A stretch of 64,000 nt of DNA from Xanthomonas sp. Leaf148 (GCF_001423585.1 NZ_LMOP01000012.1:124001-188000), one strand, 5' to 3'. Positions 1 through 10,220 are shown, numbered from the stretch's first letter. Numbers and translations: made by a program. Notes: a model not told the origin generated them from the sequence alone.

Positions 1-1
1 G

Positions 2-541
2 GCCGGCACCCTCTACTACGTCATCAGCGGCTCGGTAAGCATCATTGCCGAGGAAGATGACGATCGTGAGTTGGTGCTGGGCTACTTCGGTAACGGCGAG
101 TTCGTTGGCGAGATGGGATTGTTCATCGAATCCGATACGCGCGAGGTGATCCTGCGCACCCGCACCCAGTGCGAGTTGGCGGAGATCAGCTACGAGCGCC
201 TGCAGCAGCTGTTTCAGACCAGTTTGTCGCCGGATGCCCCCCGCATCCTCTACGCGCTGGGCGTTCAGCTTTCAAAACGACTGCTCGACACCACAAGGAA
301 AGCCAGCCGCCTGGCGTTCCTGGATGTGACCGACCGCATCGTGCGCACCTTGCACGATCTGTCCAAGGAGCCGGAAGCGATGAGCCATCCGCAGGGCACG
401 CAGCTGCGTGTCTCGCGACAGGAGCTGGCACGCCTGGTCGGTTGCTCGCGCGAGATGGCCGGACGTGTGCTCAAGAAGCTGCAGGCCGATGGCCTGCTGC
501 ATGCACGCGGCAAGACTGTCGTGCTGTACGGCACGCGCTAA
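2..541 (+). CDS. clp: Clp, CRP/FNR-family global regulator (5' end cut off by the window)
   Basis: Clp is the Xanthomonas CRP-like transcription factor. In the genus it controls exopolysaccharide, extracellular enzymes and virulence, and its DNA binding is inhibited by cyclic di-GMP. The window holds the last 179 residues; the family is about 230, so roughly 50 N-terminal residues are missing. The reading frame is open from base 2. The cyclic-nucleotide-binding beta-roll is visible (FVGEMGLF near the middle). The C-terminal winged helix-turn-helix contains SRQELARLVGCSREMAGR, matching the CRP recognition helix region. The gene ends at TAA and is followed by a strong hairpin. It converges with the HAD phosphatase gene. 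Confidence 0.95.
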   Translation, partial: AGTLYYVISGSVSIIAEEDDDRELVLGYFGNGEFVGEMGLFIESDTREVILRTRTQCELAEISYERLQQLFQTSLSPDAPRILYALGVQLSKRLLDTTRKASRLAFLDVTDRIVRTLHDLSKEPEAMSHPQGTQLRVSRQELARLVGCSREMAGRVLKKLQADGLLHARGKTVVLYGTR

Positions 542-857
542 GCGCACGATGCAGCCAGTGCCCAGTGCACTGGCTGCATGCCGAGACGGCAGAATCTAGG
601 CAATGTTCCTGTGTTCTTGGGCTCGCTTGGCGCGCCGCAACACTGCAGTTTTGCGCGATACCTCTTATACGAGTGTTTTCAACCGATCAGACCGCACGGT
701 CTGCATCGCGACTGCATCACAGTCCTGACGATCCGTTGATTGCAGCGACCTCATGTACGTGCGGCCTAAGTACCCGCGATGCGGGCGGCCGATAGCCGGA
801 CTGGGCGATGTCTTTGTCAGTTGCACACAGTCCGCCACATAGAGGCTTGCGCCTGTC
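542..857. other. Gene-free convergent gap between clp and the HAD gene
   Basis: Apart from the hairpin at 549-579 I see no convincing coding region, RNA gene or repeat here. Short open frames exist but lack ribosome-binding sites and family resemblance. Confidence 0.5.
549..579 (+). terminator. Perfect hairpin after clp
   Basis: A 13-bp perfect inverted repeat, ATGCAGCCAGTGC with its complement, surrounds a 5-nt loop. It begins 8 bases after the clp stop codon. No T-run follows, so it is a strong stem rather than a textbook terminator. It could serve both converging transcripts. Confidence 0.65.
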
Positions 858-1574
858 TCAGAGCGCCTTGCCACCACGGTCGCGGCAACCCCAATTGAGG
901 ATCGGCGTGCCGGCAGGCAGCACCTGACGGAACAGGTCTTCGCGATTGGCCTTGGGATTGACCACCACCGGCGCGCGTGCAGCCTTCAACAGCGGCAAGT
1001 CTGCGGTGCTGTCCGAATACGCGATGGCGATGTCTGCGTAGCCGCGTTCGCGCAGCATGCGCATCTTTTCTTCGTTGTGGCAGTGACGCCGCGCAGTGAC
1101 CGCGCCCAGCCGTGGCCCGACCAGGCTGCCGATCACCGGCACGTCCTGATGGGCGACGAACCCGAGAATCGCGCGCGCAAGCTCGGGCGGCGCGCCGGTG
1201 GCGACCACCACGCGATCGCCGGCGGCCCGGTGGTCGGTGAAGACTTTCAATGCATGCGGAAGCAGACGCTGCCGGATCTGCGCTTCATGCTTGAGCACGT
1301 AAGCATCGATGAAGCGATTGAACTCGCGCGTACGGTGCAGGCCGAACGTGGCGATCCAGACGTAGCCGGACACCCCGCGGCGGCGGGTGGGCAGCATCGC
1401 CACCATGGGGCCGAGAATCGGCGAGGCCAATACCGCGACCAGCAGACGCAACGGATTGCGCTTGATCAACCAGGCAAACAGATGGCTGCCGGAATCGCCG
1501 TCGTACAAGGTGTGGTCGAAGTCGAAGACCACCAACGGCGCATCGTCGCGCGGTGCGGGAAACGACTCAGTCAT
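858..1574 (-). CDS. HAD-IB family hydrolase (phosphoserine-phosphatase-like)
   Basis: This is a 238-residue HAD-superfamily phosphatase of unknown substrate, probably cytoplasmic. Motif I is VVFDFDHT near residues 15-22, with the nucleophile and acid aspartates at D18 and D20. Motif II is in VVVATGA, and motif IV is [10 protein letters not shown] near residue 185. The ATG at 1574 lies inside the 3' end of trpC, an 8-base overlap, so translation is probably coupled to the trp genes. A TTG two codons upstream is a less likely start. The role in tryptophan synthesis, if any, is not evident; the last gene of an operon often has an unrelated job. Confidence 0.85.
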   Translation of the reverse strand: MTESFPAPRDDAPLVVFDFDHTLYDGDSGSHLFAWLIKRNPLRLLVAVLASPILGPMVAMLPTRRRGVSGYVWIATFGLHRTREFNRFIDAYVLKHEAQIRQRLLPHALKVFTDHRAAGDRVVVATGAPPELARAILGFVAHQDVPVIGSLVGPRLGAVTARRHCHNEEKMRMLRERGYADIAIAYSDSTADLPLLKAARAPVVVNPKANREDLFRQVLPAGTPILNWGCRDRGGKAL

Positions 1575-2364
1575 GCGCAAAGAATAGCTGACGCAGCGAC
1601 TCGCCGGGTTCGGGCGCGCGCATGAAGGTCTCGCCGACCAGAAACGCGTTCACACCATGGCCGCGCATCAGCTGGACATCGGCATGGGTGACGATGCCGC
1701 TTTCGGTGACCAGGATGCGGTCGCGCGGCACCGCGGCGCGCATATCCAGCGTGACCTGCAGCGACACCTCGAAGGTGCGCAGATTGCGATTGTTGATGCC
1801 GATCAGCGGCACCGGCACCTGCACCGCGCGCTCGAGCTCGTCGATGTCGTGCACTTCCACCAGCACGTCCAGACCCAGCTGCATCGCCAATCCGGACAGA
1901 TCGACCAGCTGCGCGTCTTCCAGCGCCGAGACGATCAACAGAATGCAGTCGGCACCCAACACGCGCGCTTCGTAGACCTGATAAGGGTCGACGGTGAAAT
2001 CCTTGCGTAAGACCGGCAGCGTGCAGGCGTCGCGCGCTTGGCGCAGGTAGGCATCGGCGCCCTGGAAGAAATCCACGTCGGTCAGCACCGACAGGCAACT
2101 GGCGCCGCCGAATTCGTAGCTGACCGCGATGTCGGCGGGGTGGAAATCGGGGCGAATCACGCCCTTGGATGGGCTGGCCTTCTTCACTTCGGCGATCACG
2201 GCCGGGTCGCCGGCAGAGATGCTGGCCTGCATGGCCGCGGCGAAACCGCGCGTGAGCGGCAGGTCTGCGCTGCGCGCGATCAGCTCGGCCAGCGGCACGC
2301 GCGCACTGCGCTCGGCGACTTCGTCGGCCTTGCGGGCAAGGATGGTGTTGAGGATATCGCTCAT
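1567..2364 (-). CDS. trpC: Indole-3-glycerol phosphate synthase
   Basis: TrpC converts carboxyphenylaminodeoxyribulose phosphate to indole-3-glycerol phosphate. The 265-residue product is a monofunctional TIM barrel, with no TrpF domain fused. Family motifs are present: [12 protein letters not shown] near the N-terminal third, VLRKDF, and VTESGI near the C-terminus. I chose the ATG at 2364 (MSDILNTIL) because it matches the family N-terminus; an in-frame start 63 bases upstream adds residues without similarity. The gene follows trpD by about 140 bases and overlaps the HAD gene. Confidence 0.96.
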   Translation of the reverse strand: MSDILNTILARKADEVAERSARVPLAELIARSADLPLTRGFAAAMQASISAGDPAVIAEVKKASPSKGVIRPDFHPADIAVSYEFGGASCLSVLTDVDFFQGADAYLRQARDACTLPVLRKDFTVDPYQVYEARVLGADCILLIVSALEDAQLVDLSGLAMQLGLDVLVEVHDIDELERAVQVPVPLIGINNRNLRTFEVSLQVTLDMRAAVPRDRILVTESGIVTHADVQLMRGHGVNAFLVGETFMRAPEPGESLRQLFFAHD

Positions 2365-2505
2365 CGTATCGGGTCCTGGCGGGCGGGCATTATCGGTCAA
2401 GACGGCCGCAATGGGCCGCGGCTGCACGCCAACCTGCGCAGCATGCCTGGGGAAGGGTGAAGATGCCGCCGCATGATTGCCGAAGCGTTGCAGCGCCAGG
2501 CATGG

Positions 2506-3543
2506 TCAGGGCGATGCGCCGACCTGGCGCGTAAAGGCGACATACGCGTCCAATTTGGCGCGCGCCGAGCCATCGGCCAGCACGGCGCGGGCGCACACGA
2601 TGCCTTCAGCGATGCTGTCGGCAACGCCGGCGACGTACAGCGCAGCGCCAGCGTTGAGCGCAACGATATCCAGCGCCGGGCCGGGCACGTTCTCCAGCAC
2701 CTGCAGCAGCATCGCGCGCGACTCGGCGGCGTCTGCCACCTTGAGGTTGCGGCTGGCCGACATGGCAATACCGAAATCTTCCGGATGCACTTCGTATTCG
2801 CGCACCTGACCGTCGCGCAGTTCGCCAACCAGGGTGCCGGCACCGAGCGAGAGTTCGTCCATGCCGTCGCGCCCCCACACCACCAAGGCGCGTTCGGCGC
2901 CCAGCTCTTGCAACACGCGCGCCTGGATGCCGACCAGATCCGGATGGAACACGCCCATCAGGATGTTGGGCGAACCGGCCGGATTGGTCAGCGGGCCCAG
3001 GATGTTGAAGATGGTGCGCACGCCCATTTCGCGACGCACCGGCGCCACCACCTTCATGGCCGGGTGATGCACCGGCGCATACATGAAACCGATGCCGGTC
3101 TGCGCCAGCGATGCAGCGACCTGCTCGGGCTGCAATTCGATCACCGCGCCGAGGGCTTCCAGTGCATCGGCGCTGCCGGATTTGGATGAGACGCTGCGGT
3201 TGCCGTGCTTGGCCACCCTGGCACCGCCGGCGGCGGCCACAAACATTGCGCAGGTAGAGATGTTGAACGTATGCGACCCATCGCCGCCGGTGCCGACGAT
3301 GTCGACCATGTGCTGGCGATCGCTCACCTCTACGCGGCGCGAGAACTCGCGCATGACGGTAGCGGCGCCGGCAATCTCGCCGATGGTTTCCTTCTTGACC
3401 CGCAGCCCGGTGAGGATGGCGGCGACCATCATGTCGGAGACTTCGCCGCGCATGATCTGCCGCATCAATTCGACCATTTCGTCATGGAAGATTTCGCGAT
3501 GTTCGATGGTGCGCTGCAGGGCTTCTTGGGGCGTGATGGGCAT
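2506..3543 (-). CDS. trpD: Anthranilate phosphoribosyltransferase
   Basis: TrpD transfers phosphoribose from PRPP to anthranilate. The product is about 345 residues, the usual family length, and is not fused to TrpG. The PRPP-binding glycine-rich segment [17 protein letters not shown] and the [18 protein letters not shown] segment are both clear. The ATG at 3543 (MPITPQEAL) is preferred over one four codons upstream because family members begin there. It sits between trpC and a flavin reductase gene on the same strand. Confidence 0.96.
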   Translation of the reverse strand: MPITPQEALQRTIEHREIFHDEMVELMRQIMRGEVSDMMVAAILTGLRVKKETIGEIAGAATVMREFSRRVEVSDRQHMVDIVGTGGDGSHTFNISTCAMFVAAAGGARVAKHGNRSVSSKSGSADALEALGAVIELQPEQVAASLAQTGIGFMYAPVHHPAMKVVAPVRREMGVRTIFNILGPLTNPAGSPNILMGVFHPDLVGIQARVLQELGAERALVVWGRDGMDELSLGAGTLVGELRDGQVREYEVHPEDFGIAMSASRNLKVADAAESRAMLLQVLENVPGPALDIVALNAGAALYVAGVADSIAEGIVCARAVLADGSARAKLDAYVAFTRQVGASP

Positions 3544-3669
3544 GGGAGCGGCCATAGACAGAAGGAAAACGGCTGCAAGCGAGGGCCTGCAGTGTGTCGC
3601 GCAGGGATCACCGCGCAGTGCTGCTACAGGCAGCCAGGTGCGCAGGACCGAATCGATGTGGTCAGTCGG

Positions 3670-4302
3670 TCATTGGCCGGGCCGACGCATCTGGAAGCGC
3701 GCCTGCGGCTGCACTTCGAAATAATCAGCCGGGCCACCGGCACGCAAAATGGTCTGCACCTTGGCCGGATCGTAGACGCCGTTATCGAGCGCGGCGTGCG
3801 CAAGATGCACGCCCACCACTTCGCCAAGCACCAGCCAGGTTTCTACGGCCTGACCGCTTGCACTGTGCAGCTGCACCAGTTGACTCAACCGACATTCGAA
3901 ACTGACCGGGCTTGCCGCCACACGCGGCGCATCGATCAAACGCGACGGCGCCATCTGCAAGCCGGCAAGCGCGAACTCGTCGACCTCCGACGGCACCATC
4001 GCCGCGCTGGCGTTCATTGCTTCAGCGAGCGGACGCGTGGCCAGATTCCAGGTGAACTGACCGGTCGCTTCGATATTGCGCAAGCTGTCCTTGCGCCCGA
4101 TGCTGGCAAACCCGACGATCGGCGGGGTGTAGTTGAAGGCGTTGAAGAAGCTATACGGCGCCAGATTGGCGATGCCCTCGGCGCTGCGCGAGCCGATCCA
4201 GCCGATCGGACGCGGGCCGACGATGGCATTGAACGGGTCGTGTGGCAGCCCGTGGCCGTGCGCCGGTTCGTAGAAATGCATGCTGTCGTTGGACGTGTTC
4301 AT
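3670..4302 (-). CDS. Flavin reductase family protein (FMN-binding split barrel)
   Basis: The 210-residue protein matches the flavin-reductase-like split-barrel family: an FMN-binding core spans roughly residues 20-180, with GPRPIGWIGSRS and LAPYSFFNAFNYTPPIVGF typical of the group. Such proteins reduce flavin with NAD(P)H or simply bind FMN. It lies between trpG and trpD on the same strand, with gaps of about 200 and 130 bases, so it may be co-transcribed but need not act on tryptophan. No signal peptide or membrane segment is seen. Confidence 0.85.
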   Translation of the reverse strand: MNTSNDSMHFYEPAHGHGLPHDPFNAIVGPRPIGWIGSRSAEGIANLAPYSFFNAFNYTPPIVGFASIGRKDSLRNIEATGQFTWNLATRPLAEAMNASAAMVPSEVDEFALAGLQMAPSRLIDAPRVAASPVSFECRLSQLVQLHSASGQAVETWLVLGEVVGVHLAHAALDNGVYDPAKVQTILRAGGPADYFEVQPQARFQMRRPGQ

Positions 4303-4504
4303 CGTGATGTGACCCTGGCGAATTGCGCAGCGTGCAGGCCTTGCTCGGCACCGGCTTCGCTATCTGTGTGCTGCAGACAAACCGTCAGCAACCCACTGCG
4401 TATTGCGCCGTAGGCAAGCATGCCGGCGCGGGAGTGCCACGCGGATGTCTCGCGGCCCAGACAAGCTGCACCGCCAGCGGCAACATGTGTAGCGCCCATC
4501 GCGA

Positions 4505-5083
4505 TCACCGCTCCAGAAAGTTTTTCAGCAGGGCATGCCCGTGCTGGGTCAGGATCGACTCGGGATGGAATTGCACGCCTTCCACCGGGAACTGACGGTG
4601 GCGCAGGCCCATGATCTCTTCCACCGAGCCATCCGGATTCTCGGTCCAGGCGGTGACTTCCAGCGCATCCGGCAGGGTGGTCTTGTCCACCACCAGCGAG
4701 TGATAGCGCGTGGCCTGGTAACTGTCCGGCAGGCCGGCGAACACCCCCTTGCCCTCATGGCGGATCGGCGAGGTCTTGCCATGCATGATGTTGCCGGCGC
4801 GGATCACATCGCCGCCATACACCTGGCCGATGCTCTGGTGACCCAGGCACACGCCAAGGATGGGCGTGGTCTGGCCGAGCTGCTCGATCAATTGCAGTGA
4901 GATACCCGCTTCGTTGGGCGTACATGGGCCGGGCGAGATCACGATGCGCTCGGGCTTGAGCGCAGCGATCTGATCGACGCTCATCGCATCGTTGCGCACC
5001 ACCGTGACCTCGGCGCCCAGTGCCTGCAGGTACTGCACGAGGTTGTAGGTGAAGCTGTCGTAGTTATCGAGCATCAGCAGCAT
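4505..5083 (-). CDS. trpG: Anthranilate synthase component II (glutamine amidotransferase)
   Basis: TrpG supplies ammonia from glutamine to TrpE for anthranilate synthesis. At 192 residues it is a stand-alone class I amidotransferase. The catalytic cysteine is in [11 protein letters not shown], and the His-Glu pair is in [11 protein letters not shown] near the C-terminus. A close relative, PabA, makes aminodeoxychorismate and one protein may serve both roles. It starts 10 bases after the SIMPL gene ends, so it is probably part of the trpE transcript. Confidence 0.95.
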   Translation of the reverse strand: MLLMLDNYDSFTYNLVQYLQALGAEVTVVRNDAMSVDQIAALKPERIVISPGPCTPNEAGISLQLIEQLGQTTPILGVCLGHQSIGQVYGGDVIRAGNIMHGKTSPIRHEGKGVFAGLPDSYQATRYHSLVVDKTTLPDALEVTAWTENPDGSVEEIMGLRHRQFPVEGVQFHPESILTQHGHALLKNFLER

Positions 5084-5093
5084 GGCAAGGGAC

Positions 5094-5858
5094 TCATTGC
5101 GCGATCAGGAAGACCGCATAGATGTTTTCGGAAATCGTGAGCGAACCCGCCTCCAGCGAATCAACGGTAGCTCCAGCGTCGGCAGCTGGTGCTGGAGGCA
5201 ACGGCGGCCCGGACACTAGCGATACCTGGACCGGCCAATCGCCAGCTTCGACTCCATAGGAAAATTTCGGCGCGACATCGGAAATCGTATAAAGGCCACG
5301 AAGACTGACTCCATACGCCTTCGCGAGTTCGGCGGCAGAAGCACGCGATTGTTCGGCAGCTTGGCGCTTGAGTTGCGCTCGCAGCTGATCCTCCTTGCTG
5401 TAAGAGGTCTTGATACCAGACAGTTCCATCTCGCTACTGGTTTTTATTTCGCTCAGGAATTGGCGAACATCCTCCAGCGACTGAAAGCTGCCACCGATAC
5501 CGCGCTTGACCTCAGTTCCCTCGAAATCACGTCCGCCTTGCTGCGAGTATTTATAGGTAGGCTGGATCTGCAGCGATGAGGCTTCGATGCTGTCCTTAAG
5601 CACGTGATGCCTCTTCAGCGCGGTCAAGATGTGCTCTGCAGATGCCTGGACACGCTTTCTGGCAGCTTCCGGCTGCAAATCGACCGCGCGCAGGTTGACG
5701 CTCAGCGAGAACCGATCGGGCATCACCTCGCGCTTGGCCTCTCCCTTCACCAGTAGGTGTGGTTGCGACGGTAGCGTATTGATCTGGGCGGCTGCCACGA
5801 ACGGCAGGGCGAGAAGGCTTGCGAAAATCCAACTGGTCACTCGCTTCATCGTTCTCAT
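5094..5858 (-). CDS. SIMPL domain protein, exported
   Basis: The 254-residue protein has an N-terminal signal peptide (charged MRTMKRVTS, then a hydrophobic stretch ending AAAQ) and a SIMPL/DUF541 domain, marked by [18 protein letters not shown] and repeated beta-strand-rich segments. SIMPL proteins are periplasmic or outer-membrane-associated and poorly understood. The ATG at 5858 is preferred because AAGGA lies 7 bases upstream; an ATG three codons later is possible. It starts 4 bases after the threonine aldolase gene ends and stops 10 bases before trpG. It is thus an unrelated gene embedded in the trp cluster. Confidence 0.85.
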   Translation of the reverse strand: MRTMKRVTSWIFASLLALPFVAAAQINTLPSQPHLLVKGEAKREVMPDRFSLSVNLRAVDLQPEAARKRVQASAEHILTALKRHHVLKDSIEASSLQIQPTYKYSQQGGRDFEGTEVKRGIGGSFQSLEDVRQFLSEIKTSSEMELSGIKTSYSKEDQLRAQLKRQAAEQSRASAAELAKAYGVSLRGLYTISDVAPKFSYGVEAGDWPVQVSLVSGPPLPPAPAADAGATVDSLEAGSLTISENIYAVFLIAQ

Positions 5859-5862
5859 CGTT

Positions 5863-6948
5863 TCATCCTTGAGAGTGGTAAGGCAGTTGCACCGGGAGTG
5901 GCAGAAGCGCAGCAACATCCGCACACAACCGATCGACTGCATCGGCCGTGGTCGCCCATGAGGTCACGAATCGAATGACCAGCCGTCCATCGCCGCGCGT
6001 TTCCCAGCGTTCGAAGTCGTAGCGCTGCGCGAGTTGCTCGGCCTGCTGCGCGGTGACGGCGATGAATTGCTGATTGGTTGGCGAGTCGCTGGTGAATTCC
6101 GCGCCCGCTGCCAGCAGGCCGGCGCGTAGACGCTGCGCCATGGCGTTGGCATGCGCGGCCAGTGCGAAGAACAAGCCATCTTCGAACAAGGTGGCGAACT
6201 GCGCACCGAGCACCATGCCCTTGGCCAGCAATGCGCCGCGTTGCTTGATCAGATAGCGCAGATCGGCCTGCAAGGCAGGGTTGATCACGACCAAGGCTTC
6301 GCCGAGCAGCGCACCGTTCTTGGTGCCGCCGATATAGAACGCATCGGTGAGCGCGGCAATCGTCGGCAGATCCAGATCGTTGCCGTTGGCGGTGAGTGCT
6401 GCACCTAGCCGCGCGCCGTCGAGGTACAGCAGCAGATCGTGTGCGCGACAGAAGCGCGATAGCGCGTCGAGTTCGGCGCGCGTATAGATGGTGCCGCTTT
6501 CGGTGCTGTTGGAGAGATAGACCAGCCGCGGCTGCACCATGTGCTCGTTACTGTGCACCTCTAGCACTGGCGCGATCAATGCCGGCGTCAGCTTGTCGTG
6601 CAGCGCCGGCACCGTGAGTACCTTATGCCCGGTCGCTTCGATGGCGCCGGTTTCGTGCGTGGCGATATGCGCTGCTTCGACCGCAATCACCGCCTGATGC
6701 GGGCGCAAGAACGCACTGATCGCAATCAGGTTGGTCTGCGTGCCGCCCACCAGCAACTGCACGGCAGCCTGCGGTTGCGCGATGGCAGTGCGAATCAATG
6801 CCGCAGCACGTTCGCTATGCCGATCGGTGCCATAGCCGCCGTTCTGCTCGGCACTGGTTTGCACCAACGCCTGCAAGACGCGTGGATGCGCACCTTCGCT
6901 GTAATCGTTGCGGAAGCTGATGCGCACGGCGCTGCCCTGCCCGTCCAT
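5863..6948 (-). CDS. Low-specificity threonine aldolase family protein (PLP-dependent)
   Basis: This 361-residue beta-eliminating lyase family enzyme most likely cleaves L-threonine or allo-threonine to glycine and acetaldehyde. The N-terminus FRNDYSEGAHPRVLQAL fits the family. LLYLDGARLGAAL holds the PLP-contacting aspartate, and YIGGTKNGALLGEAL holds the Schiff-base lysine. Its ATG shares a base with the trpE stop codon (TGATG), so translation is coupled to trpE. Placement between trpE and trpG is unusual for this enzyme. Confidence 0.9.
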   Translation of the reverse strand: MDGQGSAVRISFRNDYSEGAHPRVLQALVQTSAEQNGGYGTDRHSERAAALIRTAIAQPQAAVQLLVGGTQTNLIAISAFLRPHQAVIAVEAAHIATHETGAIEATGHKVLTVPALHDKLTPALIAPVLEVHSNEHMVQPRLVYLSNSTESGTIYTRAELDALSRFCRAHDLLLYLDGARLGAALTANGNDLDLPTIAALTDAFYIGGTKNGALLGEALVVINPALQADLRYLIKQRGALLAKGMVLGAQFATLFEDGLFFALAAHANAMAQRLRAGLLAAGAEFTSDSPTNQQFIAVTAQQAEQLAQRYDFERWETRGDGRLVIRFVTSWATTADAVDRLCADVAALLPLPVQLPYHSQG

Positions 6949-8423
6949 CACAGCCCCTTTGCGGCCTGGGCGACGGCGCGAAACAGCGCGCGCCCCTTGT
7001 TCATCGTCTCCTGCCATTCCAGGTCGGGGTCGGAGTCGTAGACCACGCCGCCGCCGGCCTGCACATACAAATAGCCGTCCTGGATGACCGCGGTGCGGAT
7101 GGCGATGGCGGTGTCGGCATCGCCGTGCCAGCCGATGTAGCCGACTGCACCGGAGTAGACGTTGCGCTTGACAGGCTCCAGCTCGCGAATGATTTCCAGC
7201 GCACGAATTTTCGGCGCGCCGCTGACGGTACCTGCGGGGAACGTGGCGCGCAGCACGTCGCTGTAATTGAGGCCGGCCTTGAGCGTGCCGGTAACCTCGC
7301 TGACGATGTGCATGACATGGCTATAGCGTTCGATGACGAACTGCTCACCCACCTTGACCGTGCCCGGTTCGGCAACGCGGCCGACATCATTGCGACCCAG
7401 ATCGATCAGCATCACGTGCTCGGCGCGCTCTTTCGGGTCGGCCAGCAATTCTTCTTCCAGCGCCTTGTCCAACTCCGGCGTTGCGCCACGCGGGCGGGTG
7501 CCGGCGATCGGGCGCACGGTGACCACGCCATCGCGCAGCCGCGCCAGGATTTCTGGCGACGAGCCGACGACTTGGGTGCCGCCGACATCCAGAAAATACA
7601 TGTACGGCGAGGGATTGAGCGCACGCAGCGCGCGATACACATCCACCGGGCGCGCACGGAACGGTACACGCAACCGCTGCGATGGCACCACCTGGAAGAT
7701 ATCGCCGGCGCGCACGTATTCCTGCGCCTTGCGCACCACTGCGTGGTACTCCTCGCGGGTGAACGAGGAATGGAAATCCGATTCGTCGATGGCATCGGAA
7801 ATCTGCGCCTGCGGATACCCGGCGCCGCCCTGACGCAGGCGATGCGCCAGCTCGTCCAGTCGGCGGTTTGCGCGCACATACGCCTGCGGCTGACGCGGGT
7901 CGGCATGCACGATCAAATACAGCCGGCCCTTGAGATTGTCGAACACCGCCAGCTCTTCGGAGAGCATCAGCAGGATGTCGGGCGTGCCCAGTTCGTCGGG
8001 CTTGTCGCCACTGCCCAGACGCGGCTCGATATACTGGATGCATTCGAAGCCGAACCAGCCCACCAGCCCGCCGGTGAAGCCGGGCAAGCCATCGAGTTGC
8101 GGCACCGAATGCTCGGCGCGCAGCGCGTCGACTTCGGCCAACGGGTCGGCGACGTCGCGGGTATCGATGACTTCGCCGTGTTCGCTGACTTCCAGCGTGT
8201 GGCCGCGGAAGCTGTACACGCGCCGCGCCGGCAGGCCGATGATGGAATAGCGACCGAAGCGCTCACCGCCTTCGACCGATTCGAACAGATAGGTGTAAGC
8301 GCCGTCGGCGAGCTTCAGATAGACCGAGAGTGGCGTGTCCAGGTCGGACAGCACTTCGCGGACAACGGGGATACGGGTGTGACCTTCAGCGGCTTGGCGC
8401 TGGAACTGCTCTGCAGTGATCAA
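6948..8423 (-). CDS. trpE: Anthranilate synthase component I
   Basis: TrpE with TrpG converts chorismate to anthranilate, the first committed step to tryptophan. From a TTG start at 8423 the product is 491 residues. An AAGGAA sequence lies 8 bases before the TTG and no comparable site precedes the ATG at 8468, so I prefer the TTG. Chorismate-binding motifs are clear in the C-terminal half: [32 protein letters not shown] and [10 protein letters not shown]. It heads a run of tightly spaced genes (threonine aldolase, SIMPL, trpG). I see no leader peptide rich in Trp codons or attenuator hairpins upstream. Confidence 0.96.
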   Translation of the reverse strand: MITAEQFQRQAAEGHTRIPVVREVLSDLDTPLSVYLKLADGAYTYLFESVEGGERFGRYSIIGLPARRVYSFRGHTLEVSEHGEVIDTRDVADPLAEVDALRAEHSVPQLDGLPGFTGGLVGWFGFECIQYIEPRLGSGDKPDELGTPDILLMLSEELAVFDNLKGRLYLIVHADPRQPQAYVRANRRLDELAHRLRQGGAGYPQAQISDAIDESDFHSSFTREEYHAVVRKAQEYVRAGDIFQVVPSQRLRVPFRARPVDVYRALRALNPSPYMYFLDVGGTQVVGSSPEILARLRDGVVTVRPIAGTRPRGATPELDKALEEELLADPKERAEHVMLIDLGRNDVGRVAEPGTVKVGEQFVIERYSHVMHIVSEVTGTLKAGLNYSDVLRATFPAGTVSGAPKIRALEIIRELEPVKRNVYSGAVGYIGWHGDADTAIAIRTAVIQDGYLYVQAGGGVVYDSDPDLEWQETMNKGRALFRAVAQAAKGL

Positions 8424-8693
8424 GACGACTTTCCTTCCGGGACTCTGTGGCGGGGCGGACGACGGCAACGGGCCACCATCGCCACCAGCGGCGAGCGGAA
8501 GAGAAGGAGCGTGGGGTCGTCAGGCGGGACACGTGGCTACTGTAGCGCAAGTGCCGCTTCAGGGCAGCAGGTGCGCGGGCGAATGCGGTGCGAATTGCGA
8601 AGGCGCGTTGGGTAGTGTTGGGTGGGGGTTGGATGTTGTAGTCAGCGCATCTCGACGCGGATGGGTATCAAGTCCGGGCAACGCGAGCCTGTC

Positions 8694-9000
8694 GTTGCGC
8701 GCCTGTTGCACTGTTGGCAGCCACTGCCCTGGGCAGTCGAAGGGCGAGGTATCTCTAGTGTCGGCATCGGTGTCGGCGCAGGGACCCTCACCCCAACCCC
8801 TCTCCCGGGGGGGAGAGGGGCTCTGAGCGGCGCGCACTGCAGGTCGTTGTGCGCCTGTTGCGCTGTTGGCAGCCACTGCCCTGAGCCGTCGCAGGGCGAG
8901 GTGCCTCTAGTAGTGTCGGCATCGGTGTCGGCGCAGGGACCCTCACCCCAACCCCTCTCCCGGGGGGAGAGGGGCTCTGAGCGGCGCGCACTGCAGGATC
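8694..9000. repeat. Imperfect tandem duplication of about 150 bp carrying two palindromic elements
   Basis: Two near-identical units, about 8694-8845 and 8851-9000, both run from GCGCCTGTTGC through TGTTGGCAGCCACTGCCCTG to GAGCGGCGCGCACTGCAGG. Each contains the Xanthomonas palindrome CCTCACCCCAACCCCTCTCC with its inverted half (near 8784-8824 and 8939-8978). The units differ by a few substitutions and short indels. Confidence 0.85.
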
Positions 9001-9004
9001 AGGT

Positions 9005-9064
9005 TTTCCAAATCCCACATTCGACTTCCCAATCCCCAATCCCGACTCCCGACTCCCCAATCAC
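9005..9064. repeat. Degenerate heptanucleotide repeat tract
   Basis: The tract consists of repeated heptamers such as CCCAATC and CCGACTC. The same heptamer type, in the other orientation, recurs at 38231-38286. Confidence 0.7.
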
Positions 9065-9069
9065 CGCGC

Positions 9070-9999
9070 TCACGCACTCAGCAACGGGCAATCCACCGGC
9101 AAATGCATCCTCAGCCGCGCCGGGACGCAGTCGATATGGAAATGCAGCGAGGTTTCCGGTTCGCCATCCAGGTTCAACGTGAGCGGTTGATGCGAGACGA
9201 TTTCCAGCCATGGCAGGCGCGCGCGCACGGCGACGCGTTCCAACGCCGCCTGCTTGCCGCTGGTGACCAGGGTCCCGAGCGTGGCGGCCACCTCGCCATT
9301 GAGCGCGGGCACGATGGTGACGTCGAGCAGGCCATCGTCGATCACCGCTTCCGGGCACAGCGCCTGGCCGCCGCCGGCCTGGCGGCCGTTGCCCAGACCG
9401 AGTGCGATGAACTCGCCTTCCCAACTGAAATCCGGACCTGAAAAGCGGGCACTGATTGGGTCGATCCGGCCCAGCCGCGACATGCCGGTAATCAGGTAGG
9501 CCAGGCCACCGAGCATTTTTTTGAGACCGTCGTCGGTTTCCACGGTGACCTGGGTGCCGAAGCCGCCGCTGGCAACATTTGCGCACCAGTGCGGGCCGTG
9601 TGGGGTGTCCAGGCGCAGCAGATCGATCGCTTGGGCGGGGCGCTCGGCAATCAGGCTCAGCGCATCGAGCGGCTCGATCGGGATGTTGGCGGCCGTGGCG
9701 AAATCATTGGCGGTGCCCAACGGGACCAAGCCCAGCGATGGCAGGCTGGCGGCATCGCCGTCGTGGTGCGCGAGCGCGGCGGCCACCTCGCTCAAGGTGC
9801 CATCGCCGCCGGCCGCCACCACCGTGTGCACGCCATCGGCGACCGCTTCGGCGACATAGCGCTCGGCGTCGCCCTCTTCCCAGGTAACGCGTACCTCGAG
9901 CCGGACGCCGCGTTTGCGCAACTCCCCCACCGCCTCACGCAGGTCCAGATTATCGGTGGACTTGCCGTTGAGGATCAGACGCCAGTGGGACGGGGCCAT
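9070..9999 (-). CDS. yegS: YegS-like lipid kinase (diacylglycerol kinase catalytic domain)
   Basis: The 309-residue protein belongs to the DAGK-like lipid kinase family that phosphorylates lipids using ATP or GTP. The nucleotide-binding GGDGT is at residues 64-68, with PLGTANDFA about 30 residues later. The C-terminal beta-sandwich half is present ([16 protein letters not shown]). Its length equals that of E. coli YegS (about 300). It is probably a peripheral membrane protein. The gene stands alone, with repeats downstream and a hairpin-containing gap upstream. Confidence 0.9.
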   Translation of the reverse strand: MAPSHWRLILNGKSTDNLDLREAVGELRKRGVRLEVRVTWEEGDAERYVAEAVADGVHTVVAAGGDGTLSEVAAALAHHDGDAASLPSLGLVPLGTANDFATAANIPIEPLDALSLIAERPAQAIDLLRLDTPHGPHWCANVASGGFGTQVTVETDDGLKKMLGGLAYLITGMSRLGRIDPISARFSGPDFSWEGEFIALGLGNGRQAGGGQALCPEAVIDDGLLDVTIVPALNGEVAATLGTLVTSGKQAALERVAVRARLPWLEIVSHQPLTLNLDGEPETSLHFHIDCVPARLRMHLPVDCPLLSA

Positions 10000-10094
10000 G
10001 CGCGCTGCCGATGCTGTGAGAGTGGTGCATGCAGGCTAGCAGCGCGCCAATGGGTGGATCGTGAATACGTAATGCCACCGGGCTGTCATTGGCA

Positions 10095-10200
10095 TGTCAT
10101 CGATGACCCGGAGAGTAGAAGTCCATAGCAGGGACGACGGGCGGAGGCAGGATCAGCCTCCAATTTTCTTGAAGGCCGCTCCGGGTGGAGCGGCCTTCCT
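10095..10200 (+). ncRNA. Candidate small RNA ending in a strong terminator
   Basis: No gene reads into the terminator-like hairpin at 10172-10197 from the plus-strand side. Just before it is a second hairpin (GGAGGC, 7-nt loop, GCCTCC; about 10144-10162) and an AATTTTCTT linker. This hairpin-linker-terminator arrangement is what a short sRNA looks like. No good -35 box is visible, so the 5' end is a guess. Confidence 0.3.
10172..10197 (+). terminator. Rho-independent terminator-like hairpin
   Basis: An 11-bp perfect stem, AAGGCCGCTCC with its complement around loop GGGT, is followed by CCTTTTG on the plus strand. On the minus strand it lies downstream of the GNAT gene but without a T-run. 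Confidence 0.6.
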
Positions 10201-10220
10201 TTTGTGTGCGATGCCGGGCC

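Larger units (their letters stand above)
8424..9069. other. Repeat-filled gap between yegS and trpE
   Basis: It holds the trpE leader side (about 8424-8690, no clear promoter motif), the 150-bp tandem duplication and the heptamer tract. No credible gene was found. Confidence 0.6.

Noticed and set aside
8424..8700. trp attenuator and leader peptide upstream of trpE
   Set aside because: No short frame with consecutive Trp codons and no competing hairpins with a T-run were seen.
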